Below, piece by piece: positions 36,668 to 44,948 of a DNA stretch of 64,000 nt. The notes beneath the pieces are model-generated. The model was not told the origin of the DNA, did no database searches, and worked only from the letters and a program-made list of their open reading frames with translations. The stretch comes from Agrobacterium tumefaciens (GTDB lineage: Bacteria > Pseudomonadota > Alphaproteobacteria > Rhizobiales > Rhizobiaceae). The position numbers were made by a program, and so were the translations under genes. The stretch spans positions 1,907,001 to 1,971,000 of the forward strand of contig CP048470.1 of NCBI GenBank assembly GCA_025559845.1, written 5' to 3'. Position 1 is the stretch's first letter; each line of letters begins with the position of its first letter.

Positions 36668-38296
36668 TTACTTGTCGAGCCAGGTGCTGTAGAAAGAAGG
36701 CCGACCGACGGCTTCGAACGCAACGCCCTTGACATAAGGGGCACCGGCGAATGCCTGTGGTTCCTCAAAAAGCGGCACCGCGTAAGCCTGCTCCAGCACA
36801 TATGCCTGAGCATCTTTGACGGCGTTCAGGCGTTTCTCGCGATTGGGTTCAGAGGCAATGTCATCGAGAATGGCATTCAGCTTGTCGTCTGAGAAGGATT
36901 TTACCTTGTCGCTGGTCCCGCCCTTTTGCAGCAGCAGATTTCGGTTGGTCGGGTAATACTGGCTTTTGACCACATCCGGATCGGCGCGACCCACCATGGC
37001 CACAGCAACAGGTGTTTTTGCCGGATCGAGTTCATCGACCGTCTTGCTGCCGGCATCGCCCGCGAGCACGTTGAATTTGACGCCGATTTTCGCCCACTGC
37101 TGTGCAATCAATTGCAGCGTCGCCCGGCTCTGAGGTTGTGGCAGAGACTCGTATCCTGTCAGGACAAGCTGCTGGCCATCCTTGGCACGAATGCCATCTG
37201 GTCCGAGCTTGTAGCCTGCCTCGTCCAGGAGGGCCTTAGCCTTTTCGGGGTCGTACTGAAGCTTGTCGGTCTGCGGTACATAACCGATGGCACTCGATGC
37301 TAGGATCGAAGTGGCTTTTGGATAATTCTTTGAAAAGATCGTGGAGATGATCTCGTCGCGATTGACGGCGAGAGACAGACCCTGGCGGACACGGAGGTCG
37401 GCAACAAGCGGGTTGTCGGCGCGGAAAACAATGGAGTTGTTCACGCCGCGCGTGCCGGGGGCGTAGATATTGAAGCCTTGGGTTTCCACCTGAGGCTCAT
37501 CATAGGCCTGGATCTGGCGAATATAATCGGCCTGTCCGGCAAGAAGCGCGCCGATACGAACGCTGTCTTCTCCGGTGATGATGTACTTGATACCATCGAG
37601 ATAGGCGCGGCCCTGATGATCAAGCTTCGCAGGTCCCCAGTTGTAGTCCTCGCGTGCTTTGAGATCGAGCGACTTGCCAAGCGTCTCACCCGAAACAACG
37701 AAAGGACCTGAGCCGATGATCTTGGTTGCGTCGCCAAGCTGTTCAAAGGGAAGCTCAAGTGTCTTGAGCGACACGATGCCGGAGCCAATGACGGATGTAC
37801 CCTGAAGGAAGCCAGGTGAGGGCTTCTTGAAATGGAACTTCACTGTCAGTGGATCGATGACTTCGCTGCGATCATAATTGTTGACGACTTCGGAGACAGG
37901 CTGTTTGAGCGCCTTGTTGCCCAGTCCGAAGGTGTCGAAGTTCTTGGCGACCGCCGCAGCGTCAAGTGGGGTACCATCAGAAAAGGTAATTCCCGGGCGT
38001 AGTTTGAATGTGTATTCCGTTGCATTATCATTGACTTGCCAGGTTTCGGCCAGCCATGGCTCAATCTCGAGCGTTTTGGGATTCTGATAGGTCAGCTTGT
38101 CGGTGATCTGGTTGAGAATACCGCCATTCGGATAAAAACCGCCGGCTGGTGGGTAGAGATTGGTGTGTGCCTGTTGCTCAAGATAGACAAGTGTTCCGCC
38201 TTTGACAGGTTGATCAGCCGCGCTGCTTTGCGATGTCAGGGCGGAGGCAGCCAGGAGGCCAAGGCTTAGGGCAATAATTTTTCGATAAGGCGTCAT
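36668..38296 (-). CDS. ABC transporter substrate-binding protein, DppA/OppA-like (KPN_01854 type)
   Basis: A 542-residue family-5 solute-binding protein. Signal peptide MTPYRKIIALSLGLLAASAL with a cut near SSAAD, then KGGTLVYLEQQAHTNLYPPAGGFYPNGG. The KPN_01854-type partner of KPN_01858 monooxygenases begins this way as I recall. ATG 38296 is chosen over a TTG at 38302. First gene of the leftward operon. The ligand could be a peptide, glutathione conjugate or other organosulfur molecule; not decidable here. Confidence 0.92.
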   Translation of the reverse strand: MTPYRKIIALSLGLLAASALTSQSSAADQPVKGGTLVYLEQQAHTNLYPPAGGFYPNGGILNQITDKLTYQNPKTLEIEPWLAETWQVNDNATEYTFKLRPGITFSDGTPLDAAAVAKNFDTFGLGNKALKQPVSEVVNNYDRSEVIDPLTVKFHFKKPSPGFLQGTSVIGSGIVSLKTLELPFEQLGDATKIIGSGPFVVSGETLGKSLDLKAREDYNWGPAKLDHQGRAYLDGIKYIITGEDSVRIGALLAGQADYIRQIQAYDEPQVETQGFNIYAPGTRGVNNSIVFRADNPLVADLRVRQGLSLAVNRDEIISTIFSKNYPKATSILASSAIGYVPQTDKLQYDPEKAKALLDEAGYKLGPDGIRAKDGQQLVLTGYESLPQPQSRATLQLIAQQWAKIGVKFNVLAGDAGSKTVDELDPAKTPVAVAMVGRADPDVVKSQYYPTNRNLLLQKGGTSDKVKSFSDDKLNAILDDIASEPNREKRLNAVKDAQAYVLEQAYAVPLFEEPQAFAGAPYVKGVAFEAVGRPSFYSTWLDK

Positions 38297-38340
38297 CGGC
38301 AAAATCCGTCGTTAATGGTTTGCCGATCCTATGAGGAAAA

Positions 38341-38363
38341 CTGATAAATCTATCGATTTTATA
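38341..38363 (-). promoter_or_regulatory. TATAAAAT-N3-TAGA motif before the KPN_01854/01858 operon
   Basis: On the minus strand: TATAAAAT, CGA, TAGA, then TTTATCAG, ending 44 bases before the start at 38296. It nearly repeats the motif at 19822-19844 before the other flavin monooxygenase operon. The surrounding 38297-38542 stretch is AT-rich and holds no gene. Confidence 0.45.
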
Positions 38364-38542
38364 TTCTATTTTCCTGGCAATCTGCGGAATGTTCTTTTGT
38401 TGATTTTTCGCAATGAGGAACTGCTTTTCACGGGCGGGAAATCCCGATCAAGGGTGAGCATGTTGCCGTCTGCTGCTATCGTCGTCACGCTGTGCATCAG
38501 TCAGGTCGGCAGACGACATTCTCATCACCATCATACCGTGGA

Positions 38543-39442
38543 TCAGTCGAGACCTATGAGACGGCGAACATCTGCAGCGGTAGCGCCTGCTGTTTTGAGT
38601 GCGGCAAGACCAGTGCTGCCTTCACTTTTCGAAAGCTTGCGTCCGTCAGTTCCCAGGATCAGCCGGTGGTGATGATAGAGTGGGGCGGGCAGATCAAGCA
38701 ATTGCTGCAGCAGCCGGTGGATGGCGGTCGCAAAAAATAGGTCCATGCCTCTTACAACATGGGTAATCCCTTGCAGTGCATCGTCCAGCACAACGGAGAG
38801 GTGATAGCTCGACGGCGCATCGGAGCGAGACAGAATGATGTCGCCCCAGATCGCAGGATCAACCGCAATTTCTCCCGTTTCACCATCACCGCTTTCTCGC
38901 CAGAAGAGCGAAGCGCCCGCTGTTTCTATTGCCTTTTTCATATCCATCCGCCAGGCAAACTGTCTTCCCGACGAGAGTAGTGCGGCGCGGTCGCTCGTTG
39001 ATCGCTCCCTGTCGATCGATGGATAGTGTGGCGCACCATCAGGATCGCGCGGCCAGATTTTGCCATCCTCTTCATGAGCCCTGACGAGCGCCTTCGTTTC
39101 GCCGCGACTTAAAAACGCCGGGTAGGCCAAACCTGCGTTTATCAGGTTCTCAAGTGCACGGCGATACTCGTCGAAGTGCTCGGATTGGCGGCGAACCGGC
39201 TGCTCCCAGTCAAGTCCAAGCCAATGGAGATCGTCGTAGATCGCTTCTTCGAAATCCGGTGTGCAGCGCGTCCGGTCGATATCCTCGATACGCAGCAGAA
39301 AGCGTCCCCCAGCTTCCAGAGCCATATCGTGGTTCAGGAATGCGGAGAAGGCATGTCCCAGATGCAAGGGACCGTTTGGGCTCGGTGCAAAACGATAAAC
39401 AGGCTTTTGACGGGCGGGCGAAGGCATGGTTTCTTCTGCCAT
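38543..39442 (-). CDS. gluQ: Glutamyl-Q tRNA(Asp) synthetase
   Basis: A 299-residue truncated GluRS paralogue that attaches glutamate to queuosine of tRNA(Asp). The class I motifs are present: YRFAPSPNGPLHLGH near 16-30 (HIGH equivalent HLGH) and KLSKS near 270. The anticodon-binding domain is absent, as in GluQ-RS. Odd: the zinc-binding cysteines of the E. coli enzyme are not visible in AYPAFLSRGETKAL, as in a zinc-free subtype. No strong ribosome site; ATG 39427 is an alternative. Divergent from the glycosylase gene. Confidence 0.9.
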   Translation of the reverse strand: MAEETMPSPARQKPVYRFAPSPNGPLHLGHAFSAFLNHDMALEAGGRFLLRIEDIDRTRCTPDFEEAIYDDLHWLGLDWEQPVRRQSEHFDEYRRALENLINAGLAYPAFLSRGETKALVRAHEEDGKIWPRDPDGAPHYPSIDRERSTSDRAALLSSGRQFAWRMDMKKAIETAGASLFWRESGDGETGEIAVDPAIWGDIILSRSDAPSSYHLSVVLDDALQGITHVVRGMDLFFATAIHRLLQQLLDLPAPLYHHHRLILGTDGRKLSKSEGSTGLAALKTAGATAADVRRLIGLD

Positions 39443-39497
39443 GTTTTGTAGCGCTTCGCCATCCGGCTTGAAATAGGCGCAGTCATGGTAGGCGTAA

Positions 39498-40142
39498 ATG
39501 AAGATTATCAGGGGTATCGACGAGATCAGCGAAGGTCTTGATCATCTTGTGCGTCTCGATCCACATCTCCAGCCGGTTGTCGAAAAAGCCGGGTCTCTGG
39601 AACTGCGTCTTGCTGAACCAGGTTTTGCGGGTCTGGCCCATATCGTCGTGTCACAAATGGTGTCCCGTGCCAGTGCCAACGCAATATGGGGCCGGATTGT
39701 CGCGGGAACGGGTAAAGTCACTGCGGAGAACTATCTTGCTGTCTCGTCGGAGCTGCGTGCCGGTTTTGGCCTTTCAGGCGCCAAGGCGCGCACGTTGGAA
39801 GGTTTGGCCAAGGCTGTCATAACCGGGGAGATCGATCTACAGGCGGTCAGTCGGATAGAGGCACCTGACGCACTTGCACAACTGACAGCTTTACGCGGCA
39901 TCGGTCCCTGGACGGCTGAAGTTTATCTGATGTTTTGCGGCGGACACCCCGATATTTTTCCGGTGGGGGATGTGGCTCTAAGAGCGGCGGTTGGACACGC
40001 GCTGGTGCTGGAGAACCGGCCGGAGGCAAAATGGCTGATGCAGCGTGCCGAGGTTTGGACGCCATGGCGATCAGTTGCGGCCCGTCTGTTCTGGGCATAT
40101 TACGCCAGTGTCATGCGGCGCGATGCGATACCATTGCCTTGA
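39498..40142 (+). CDS. DNA-3-methyladenine glycosylase II-like (HhH-GPD, AlkA-type)
   Basis: A 214-residue base-excision glycosylase. The helix-hairpin-helix LRGIGPWTA is at 132-140 and the catalytic aspartate D158 in FPVGDVALRAA. It lacks the N-terminal AlkA_N domain of E. coli AlkA (282 residues), as do many Rhizobiales and yeast Mag-type enzymes. It removes alkylated purines. Ends 3 bases before the convergent ScfR-type gene. Confidence 0.9.
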   Translation: MKIIRGIDEISEGLDHLVRLDPHLQPVVEKAGSLELRLAEPGFAGLAHIVVSQMVSRASANAIWGRIVAGTGKVTAENYLAVSSELRAGFGLSGAKARTLEGLAKAVITGEIDLQAVSRIEAPDALAQLTALRGIGPWTAEVYLMFCGGHPDIFPVGDVALRAAVGHALVLENRPEAKWLMQRAEVWTPWRSVAARLFWAYYASVMRRDAIPLP

Positions 40143-40145
40143 TCG

Positions 40146-41564
40146 TCAGTAGTCCACGATCTGATAGGGCAATGGGCCACGAGAACGGTGGTCGACATGC
40201 AGTTTGCGCTTCAATGGCGGCACGGCACGCTGCACGCAATCGACACGCTCGCAGACGCGACAGGACACACCAATGGGTTTGAAAGAGGAGGTGTTGGCGA
40301 GATCCAGCGTGTCGGCGTAGACGAAATTGTCCGCATGGGAAATTTCACAGCCCAGTGCGATGGCATAACGTGGTCTGTCGGCATCGAAACCGGCGCTTGC
40401 TTTCTCGATTTGTGTTGCGATGGACAGATAGCGCACCCCATCCGGTGTTTCGGCAAGCTGGCGAACGATGCGGTCAGAGCTTTCAAAGGCCTGATGGATG
40501 TTCCATAGCGGACAGGCCGCACCAAAACGGGCAAACTGCAACTTTGTCGCACTGTGTCGCTTGGTGATGTTGCCGGCCCGGTCGATCTTGGCAAAAAAGA
40601 TCGGGACGCCCTTCATCCCTGGCCGCTGCAGCGTGCTTAACCGATGAGCAACCTGCTCCAGACTGGCGCCAAAACGCGCCGACAGCAGCTCCAGATCGTG
40701 ACGTAGCTCTTGGGCCGCCCGGTGGAAGTGGCGGTAGGGCAAAACAAGGGCTGCGGCGAAGTAGTTGTGGAGACCGATGCGACAGATTTCTTTCGCTTCC
40801 GTTGTCCGGAAACCAGCATTCGACAAGACATTTTCGATTGCGTGACCGGCATCGAGCTGGGCGATCTGCAACGCCACCTGAAAGCTGCGCGTCGCCATAG
40901 GTGCATAAGCGTTAATCGTCAGCGTCTTTCGTTCCGGATCGAAGCGCCGGATCAGGGTGCCGGCTGCATCCGCTCTTTCAATGCGGATGGCATGGTTTTC
41001 ACGCAGATGCGCGGAAAGGATGCCGTAGGTCTCGCCGCCGTCGATGTCCAACTGATATGCTAGGTTCTCGGCAAGTGTGTCGATTTCATCGACATAGTTG
41101 TCAACAAAATGAAAGAAGTCTCTGACTTCCTCGTATGGCGTGGTTTCCACCTGAGAGGCACCTCGTCCCAGGCTTTCATCCAGACGAAGCAGTTGCTCGC
41201 TGTTCTGGCGATAGGCCTGATGGGCACGCAACAATGCGTGCGCGAAACCTGGGGCGTTTTGCGCGATCAGCTTCAATTCCTGCAAGCCTGGCTCATAGTT
41301 GAGGAAGAGAGGGTCTTTCAGGGCTTCTCGGACCGCCGATACAAGGCGGTCACTCTCGCCCGCCGAAAGTTCGGTCATGTCGAGCTGAAATTTTTCCACC
41401 AAGGTAACGAGGACAGCCGCTGAAACCGGGCGCTGGTTGTTTTCGATCTGGTTTAGGTAGCTTGCCGAAATGCCGAGCCTCTCTGCAAACTGTGCCTGCG
41501 TTGTGCGGGCGTTCTCGCGCAGGCTGCGCACTTTGCGGCCAATGAAGAGTTTTTCTGTCGCCAT
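40146..41564 (-). CDS. Short-chain fatty acyl-CoA regulator (ScfR/PccR-type), XRE family
   Basis: A 472-residue regulator: XRE helix-turn-helix in the first 65 residues (VRSLRENARTTQAQFAERLGISASYLNQIENNQRPVS), a ligand domain of the IrrE/ImmA type, and a C-terminal Cys-rich part (VGCSCRVCERVDC-like, read as GVSCRVCERVDCVQRAVPPL). This is the ScfR family (PccR, RamB, MccR). ATG 41564 is chosen; the longer frame is not conserved. Divergent from pccB, with TTTGCAA boxes between, so it very likely controls propionyl-CoA assimilation. Confidence 0.9.
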   Translation of the reverse strand: MATEKLFIGRKVRSLRENARTTQAQFAERLGISASYLNQIENNQRPVSAAVLVTLVEKFQLDMTELSAGESDRLVSAVREALKDPLFLNYEPGLQELKLIAQNAPGFAHALLRAHQAYRQNSEQLLRLDESLGRGASQVETTPYEEVRDFFHFVDNYVDEIDTLAENLAYQLDIDGGETYGILSAHLRENHAIRIERADAAGTLIRRFDPERKTLTINAYAPMATRSFQVALQIAQLDAGHAIENVLSNAGFRTTEAKEICRIGLHNYFAAALVLPYRHFHRAAQELRHDLELLSARFGASLEQVAHRLSTLQRPGMKGVPIFFAKIDRAGNITKRHSATKLQFARFGAACPLWNIHQAFESSDRIVRQLAETPDGVRYLSIATQIEKASAGFDADRPRYAIALGCEISHADNFVYADTLDLANTSSFKPIGVSCRVCERVDCVQRAVPPLKRKLHVDHRSRGPLPYQIVDY

Positions 41565-41565
41565 G

Positions 41566-41670
41566 TTTGCAACTTTGCAAATTTTAATATTGCAAATATT
41601 TATTGCACACATACGCACACGATCAAGCCTTCTTGGCAGCTTCATTCTCGGCTATTGATACCCTTGCAAA
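41566..41670. promoter_or_regulatory. Repeated TTTGCAA boxes between scfR-type gene and pccB
   Basis: TTTGCAA at 41566-41572, TTTGCAAA at 41574-41581, ATTGCAAAT at 41589-41597, a weaker ATTGCA at 41602-41607, and TTGCAAA at 41664-41670 just before the pccB ribosome site. Rhodobacter PccR is known to bind TTTGCAAA pairs, so these are good candidates for its operator here; the two sites abutting the regulator's own start suggest autoregulation. Confidence 0.75.
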
Positions 41671-41685
41671 TTGCGTGGAGGAAAC

Positions 41686-43218
41686 ATGTCAGGCATCATC
41701 GACCAACTGGAAGCCCGCCGAGCCGAAGCACGGATGGGAGGCGGCCAGAAACGCATTGATGCGCAACATGCCAAGGGCAAACTTACTGCCCGTGAGCGTG
41801 TCGAGGTGCTTCTTGATGAGGGGTCCTTCGAAGAATACGACATGTACGTCACGCACCGTGCGGTGGATTTTGGGATGGCGGACCAGAAGATCGCTGGTGA
41901 TGGCGTTGTGACCGGCTGGGGGACTATCAACGGGCGGCAGGTTTACGTCTTTTCACAGGACTTCACCGTGCTCGGTGGCTCGCTTTCCGAAACGCATGCA
42001 CAAAAGATCTGCAAGATCATGGATATGGCGGTTCGAAACGGCGCGCCTGTCATAGGTCTCAACGACAGCGGCGGCGCGCGTATCCAGGAAGGTGTTGCTT
42101 CCCTCGGCGGTTATGCCGATGTGTTCAAGCGCAATGTCGTGGCCTCCGGCGTCGTGCCGCAGATTTCGGTAATCATGGGGCCGTGCGCGGGCGGAGCGGT
42201 CTATTCTCCCGCCATGACTGACTTCATTTTCATGGTCCGTGATACGTCCTACATGTTCGTGACGGGACCGGACGTAGTAAAGACTGTGACCAATGAGATT
42301 GTTACGGCTGAAGAGCTTGGCGGTGCATCGACCCACACAAAGAAATCTTCGGTTGCTGATGGTGCTTATGAAAATGATATCGAGGCGCTGGAAGCTGTGC
42401 GCGCTCTTTTCGATTTCCTGCCGCTGAACAATCGCGACAAGCCGCCGATCCGTCCGTTTTACGACGATCCGGCCCGGCTTGAAGAGCGCCTCGATACACT
42501 GATCCCGGATAGTTCCAACAAGCCCTACGACATGAAGGAGTTGATCCACGCGCTGGCCGATGAGGGCGATTTCTTCGAGCTTCAGGAAGCTTTCGCCAAG
42601 AACATCATCACCGGTTTCATCCGTCTCGAAGGCCAGACGGTTGGTGTTGTCGCCAACCAGCCGATGGTGCTTGCCGGTTGCCTGGACATTGACAGTTCCC
42701 GCAAGGCAGCACGCTTTGTCCGTTTTTGCGATGCCTTCAACATTCCGCTGCTGACATTGGTCGATGTGCCCGGCTTCCTGCCGGGAACGGCGCAGGAATA
42801 TGGCGGCGTGATCAAACACGGCGCTAAGTTGCTCTTTGCTTATTCGGAAGCGACCGTACCAATGGTCACGCTGATTACCCGCAAGGCTTACGGTGGAGCC
42901 TATGATGTCATGGCGTCGAAACATATTGGTGCCGATGTGAACTACGCATGGCCGACAGCAGAAATCGCGGTCATGGGCGCAAAGGGGGCTGCTGAAATCC
43001 TCTACCGCTCAGAGCTTGCCGATCCGGACAAGATTGCTGCCCGCACCAAAGAATATGAAGAGCGCTTTGCAAATCCCTTTGTTGCGGCAGAACGTGGCTT
43101 CATTGACGAAGTCATCATGCCGCATTCATCGCGCCGTCGCATCGCGCGCGCCTTCGCTGCCTTGCGCAACAAGCAGGTCGAAACGCGGTGGAAGAAACAC
43201 GACACGATACCGCTATGA
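41686..43218 (+). CDS. pccB: Propionyl-CoA carboxylase, carboxyltransferase (beta) subunit
   Basis: 510 residues with two crotonase-like carboxyltransferase halves. The acyl-CoA part carries [26 protein letters not shown] and [16 protein letters not shown]; the biotin part carries [34 protein letters not shown] and [14 protein letters not shown]. Start at 41686 behind GGAGGA. Transfers CO2 from biotin to propionyl-CoA, making methylmalonyl-CoA together with PccA. First gene of the propionate operon; its alpha subunit is separated from it by two unrelated genes. Confidence 0.96.
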   Translation: MSGIIDQLEARRAEARMGGGQKRIDAQHAKGKLTARERVEVLLDEGSFEEYDMYVTHRAVDFGMADQKIAGDGVVTGWGTINGRQVYVFSQDFTVLGGSLSETHAQKICKIMDMAVRNGAPVIGLNDSGGARIQEGVASLGGYADVFKRNVVASGVVPQISVIMGPCAGGAVYSPAMTDFIFMVRDTSYMFVTGPDVVKTVTNEIVTAEELGGASTHTKKSSVADGAYENDIEALEAVRALFDFLPLNNRDKPPIRPFYDDPARLEERLDTLIPDSSNKPYDMKELIHALADEGDFFELQEAFAKNIITGFIRLEGQTVGVVANQPMVLAGCLDIDSSRKAARFVRFCDAFNIPLLTLVDVPGFLPGTAQEYGGVIKHGAKLLFAYSEATVPMVTLITRKAYGGAYDVMASKHIGADVNYAWPTAEIAVMGAKGAAEILYRSELADPDKIAARTKEYEERFANPFVAAERGFIDEVIMPHSSRRRIARAFAALRNKQVETRWKKHDTIPL

Positions 43219-43319
43219 AGGAGGCGACCTTTAAAAACGCTTCGGCAACCTTACTATAGTGATGTTGAGGCGTCCGGTTTGATCCGGCGCAGTCTTTCAA
43301 AAGCACAAGGACAGATTTC

Positions 43320-44216
43320 ATGGCCGAGAATTCCCCCGCAGATAATTTCCCCGCCGGTTACGTGGTGCCGAAGGTCTGGACCTGGGACAAGGGCAATGGT
43401 GGTGCGTTTGCCAGTATCAACCGGCCGATCGCCGGTCCGACGCAGGAGAAGGAATTGCCTGTCGGCAAGCACCCCTTGCAGCTTTATTCGCTGGCAACAC
43501 CGAACGGCCAGAAGGTCGGGATCATGCTGGAGGAAGTGTTGGCTGCAGGTCACAAGGGTGCAGAATACGATGCATGGCTTATCAAGATCGGCGACGGCGA
43601 TCAGTTCGGCTCCGGTTTTGTCAGCGTCAATCCGAACTCAAAGATCCCTGCATTGATGGATCACTCCACGCCGGAACCAACAAGGGTGTTCGAGAGTGGC
43701 TCCATTCTGGTCTACCTCGCAGAAAAATTCGACGCGTTCCTGCCTAAGGAACACAAAGCCCGTACAGAAGCTTTGAACTGGCTGTTCTGGCAAATGGGCT
43801 CTGCACCATTCCTTGGTGGCGGTTTTGGTCACTTTTATGCCTATGCGCCGATCAAGATTAAATACGCCATCGACCGTTACGCGATGGAAGTGAAGCGCCA
43901 GCTCGACGTGCTGGACCGGCATCTGGCTGAAAACCGCTATCTGGCAGGGAGCGACTATTCTATCGCCGACATGGCTGTCTGGCCCTGGTATGGCAAGATT
44001 GCACTCGGTCAGGCCTATGGCGACGCAGGTGCATTCCTTGAAGCGGACGGCTACAAGAACGTCATGCGCTGGACGCTGGAGATTGGCGAACGCCCTGCGG
44101 TAAAGCGCGGGTCCATGGTCAACAAGACCTCGGGCGATCCGTCAGAGCAACTGCATGAACGCCACGATGCCTCTGACTTCGATACGAAGACGCAGGACAA
44201 GATCGGCAAGGCATGA
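43320..44216 (+). CDS. yghU: Glutathione S-transferase-like disulfide-bond oxidoreductase (YghU-like)
   Basis: A 298-residue GST of the Nu/YghU type. The N-terminal thioredoxin-fold part has PLQLYSLATPNGQKVGIMLEE and VNPNSKIPALMDHS; the helical part has WLFWQMGSAPFLGGGFGHFYAYAP, typical of YghU/YfcG. Such enzymes bind two glutathiones and reduce disulfides. AAGGA precedes ATG 43320. It sits between pccB and pccA without an obvious tie to propionate metabolism. Confidence 0.92.
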   Translation: MAENSPADNFPAGYVVPKVWTWDKGNGGAFASINRPIAGPTQEKELPVGKHPLQLYSLATPNGQKVGIMLEEVLAAGHKGAEYDAWLIKIGDGDQFGSGFVSVNPNSKIPALMDHSTPEPTRVFESGSILVYLAEKFDAFLPKEHKARTEALNWLFWQMGSAPFLGGGFGHFYAYAPIKIKYAIDRYAMEVKRQLDVLDRHLAENRYLAGSDYSIADMAVWPWYGKIALGQAYGDAGAFLEADGYKNVMRWTLEIGERPAVKRGSMVNKTSGDPSEQLHERHDASDFDTKTQDKIGKA

Positions 44217-44282
44217 TCAAAGCGCCTCTCGCAAACGTGCGATGGGTTAGGCGAGAACGGCGCGCAACGAAATAAAGCTGAA

Positions 44283-44316
44283 AGCATGTCGCGAATCTGA
44301 AAGACCGCGACATGCT
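44283..44316. repeat. Intergenic palindromic element (11-bp arms), rhizobial repeat type
   Basis: AGCATGTCGCG (44283-44293) and CGCGACATGCT (44306-44316) are perfect inverted arms around 12 bases. The GCATGTCGCG core recalls a dispersed intergenic palindrome common in Rhizobium, Agrobacterium and Brucella genomes. It lies between the GST and the next gene and could also act as a transcript hairpin. Only this copy was noticed in the window. Confidence 0.6.
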
Positions 44317-44341
44317 CTAGAAGACGAAAAAGGGAAAGACC

Positions 44342-44719
44342 ATGGCGAACCTGCCTGAAATGACCAAGCATAGGGGATTTCCGTCCGGCATGCCGAGCAC
44401 GGGCGTCCAGTTCACGATACGTCGCGCCAATCCAAAAGGGGTGACGCCTATCAAGATGATTCCGAGAAGGGCACGCAACGATACCAAGGAACACCGCATC
44501 GACGCTGCCTTCCTGCACTCGCTCTGGCATCATTTCGGTGCCGAACCATTCGAGCGCGGTAATCTCGATGCCGCCCGCCTCAACCTGCTGTTTGGCCGTG
44601 AGGTCGTGGCTGCAGACAAGAACTTCGATCCGCTTTCATACCAGGCAATGCTGAGGATCGACGAACGTGTTGCGCGGCAGAATTTCCCGGAGTCTTTCGA
44701 GAACTTTTTCGAGATTTGA
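44342..44719 (+). CDS. Conserved-looking small protein of unknown function
   Basis: A 125-residue soluble protein (MANLPEMTKHRGFPSGMPST start, HSLWHHFGAEPFERGNLDAARLNLLFGREVV middle). It has a good ribosome site, AAGGGAAAG, before the ATG and normal codon use, so I think it is real. I do not recognise a domain. It lies in the pcc operon ahead of the kptA remnant, whose frame overlaps its last codons. Confidence 0.65.
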   Translation: MANLPEMTKHRGFPSGMPSTGVQFTIRRANPKGVTPIKMIPRRARNDTKEHRIDAAFLHSLWHHFGAEPFERGNLDAARLNLLFGREVVAADKNFDPLSYQAMLRIDERVARQNFPESFENFFEI

Positions 44720-44948
44720 TGTAGTTGTCCGCCAGCAAGGGCCACGGTTCGATGTCGACAAACACCAAGTTCTTGAGTTTGGGCAGCGACATGGAAAAAC
44801 GGTAATTCTGGTGGTCGATTATGACCGCATGCATGCCGATGGTTACAGTTTTTATCATGCCGACAATGGTGTCTGGCTTGCCGATGCGGTTCCTGTCGCG
44901 AATTTCGCATTGACTGAAAATGACGTCGCGGGAGGCGACGGCAAATGA
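44697..44948 (+). pseudogene. kptA-like RNA 2'-phosphotransferase remnant
   Basis: This frame encodes a short piece resembling the C-terminal third of KptA/Tpt1: VRQQG, then FGQRHGKTVILVVDYDRMHADG, then FYHADNGVWLADAVPV, against E. coli KQG, VGARHGSPVILTV, FWQAENGVWLTSTVAV. About a dozen residues containing the HVHLS motif seem deleted, and the N-terminal two thirds are missing, so the enzyme (which removes splice-junction 2'-phosphate and ADP-ribosylates it) cannot work. The frame ends inside the pccA start (ATGA). It could still be translated as a small protein. Confidence 0.5.

Noticed and set aside
41953..42924. 323-codon open frame antisense to pccB
   Set aside because: Lies wholly opposite a certain gene and its product shows the His/Arg/Asp-rich mirror composition of an antisense shadow.
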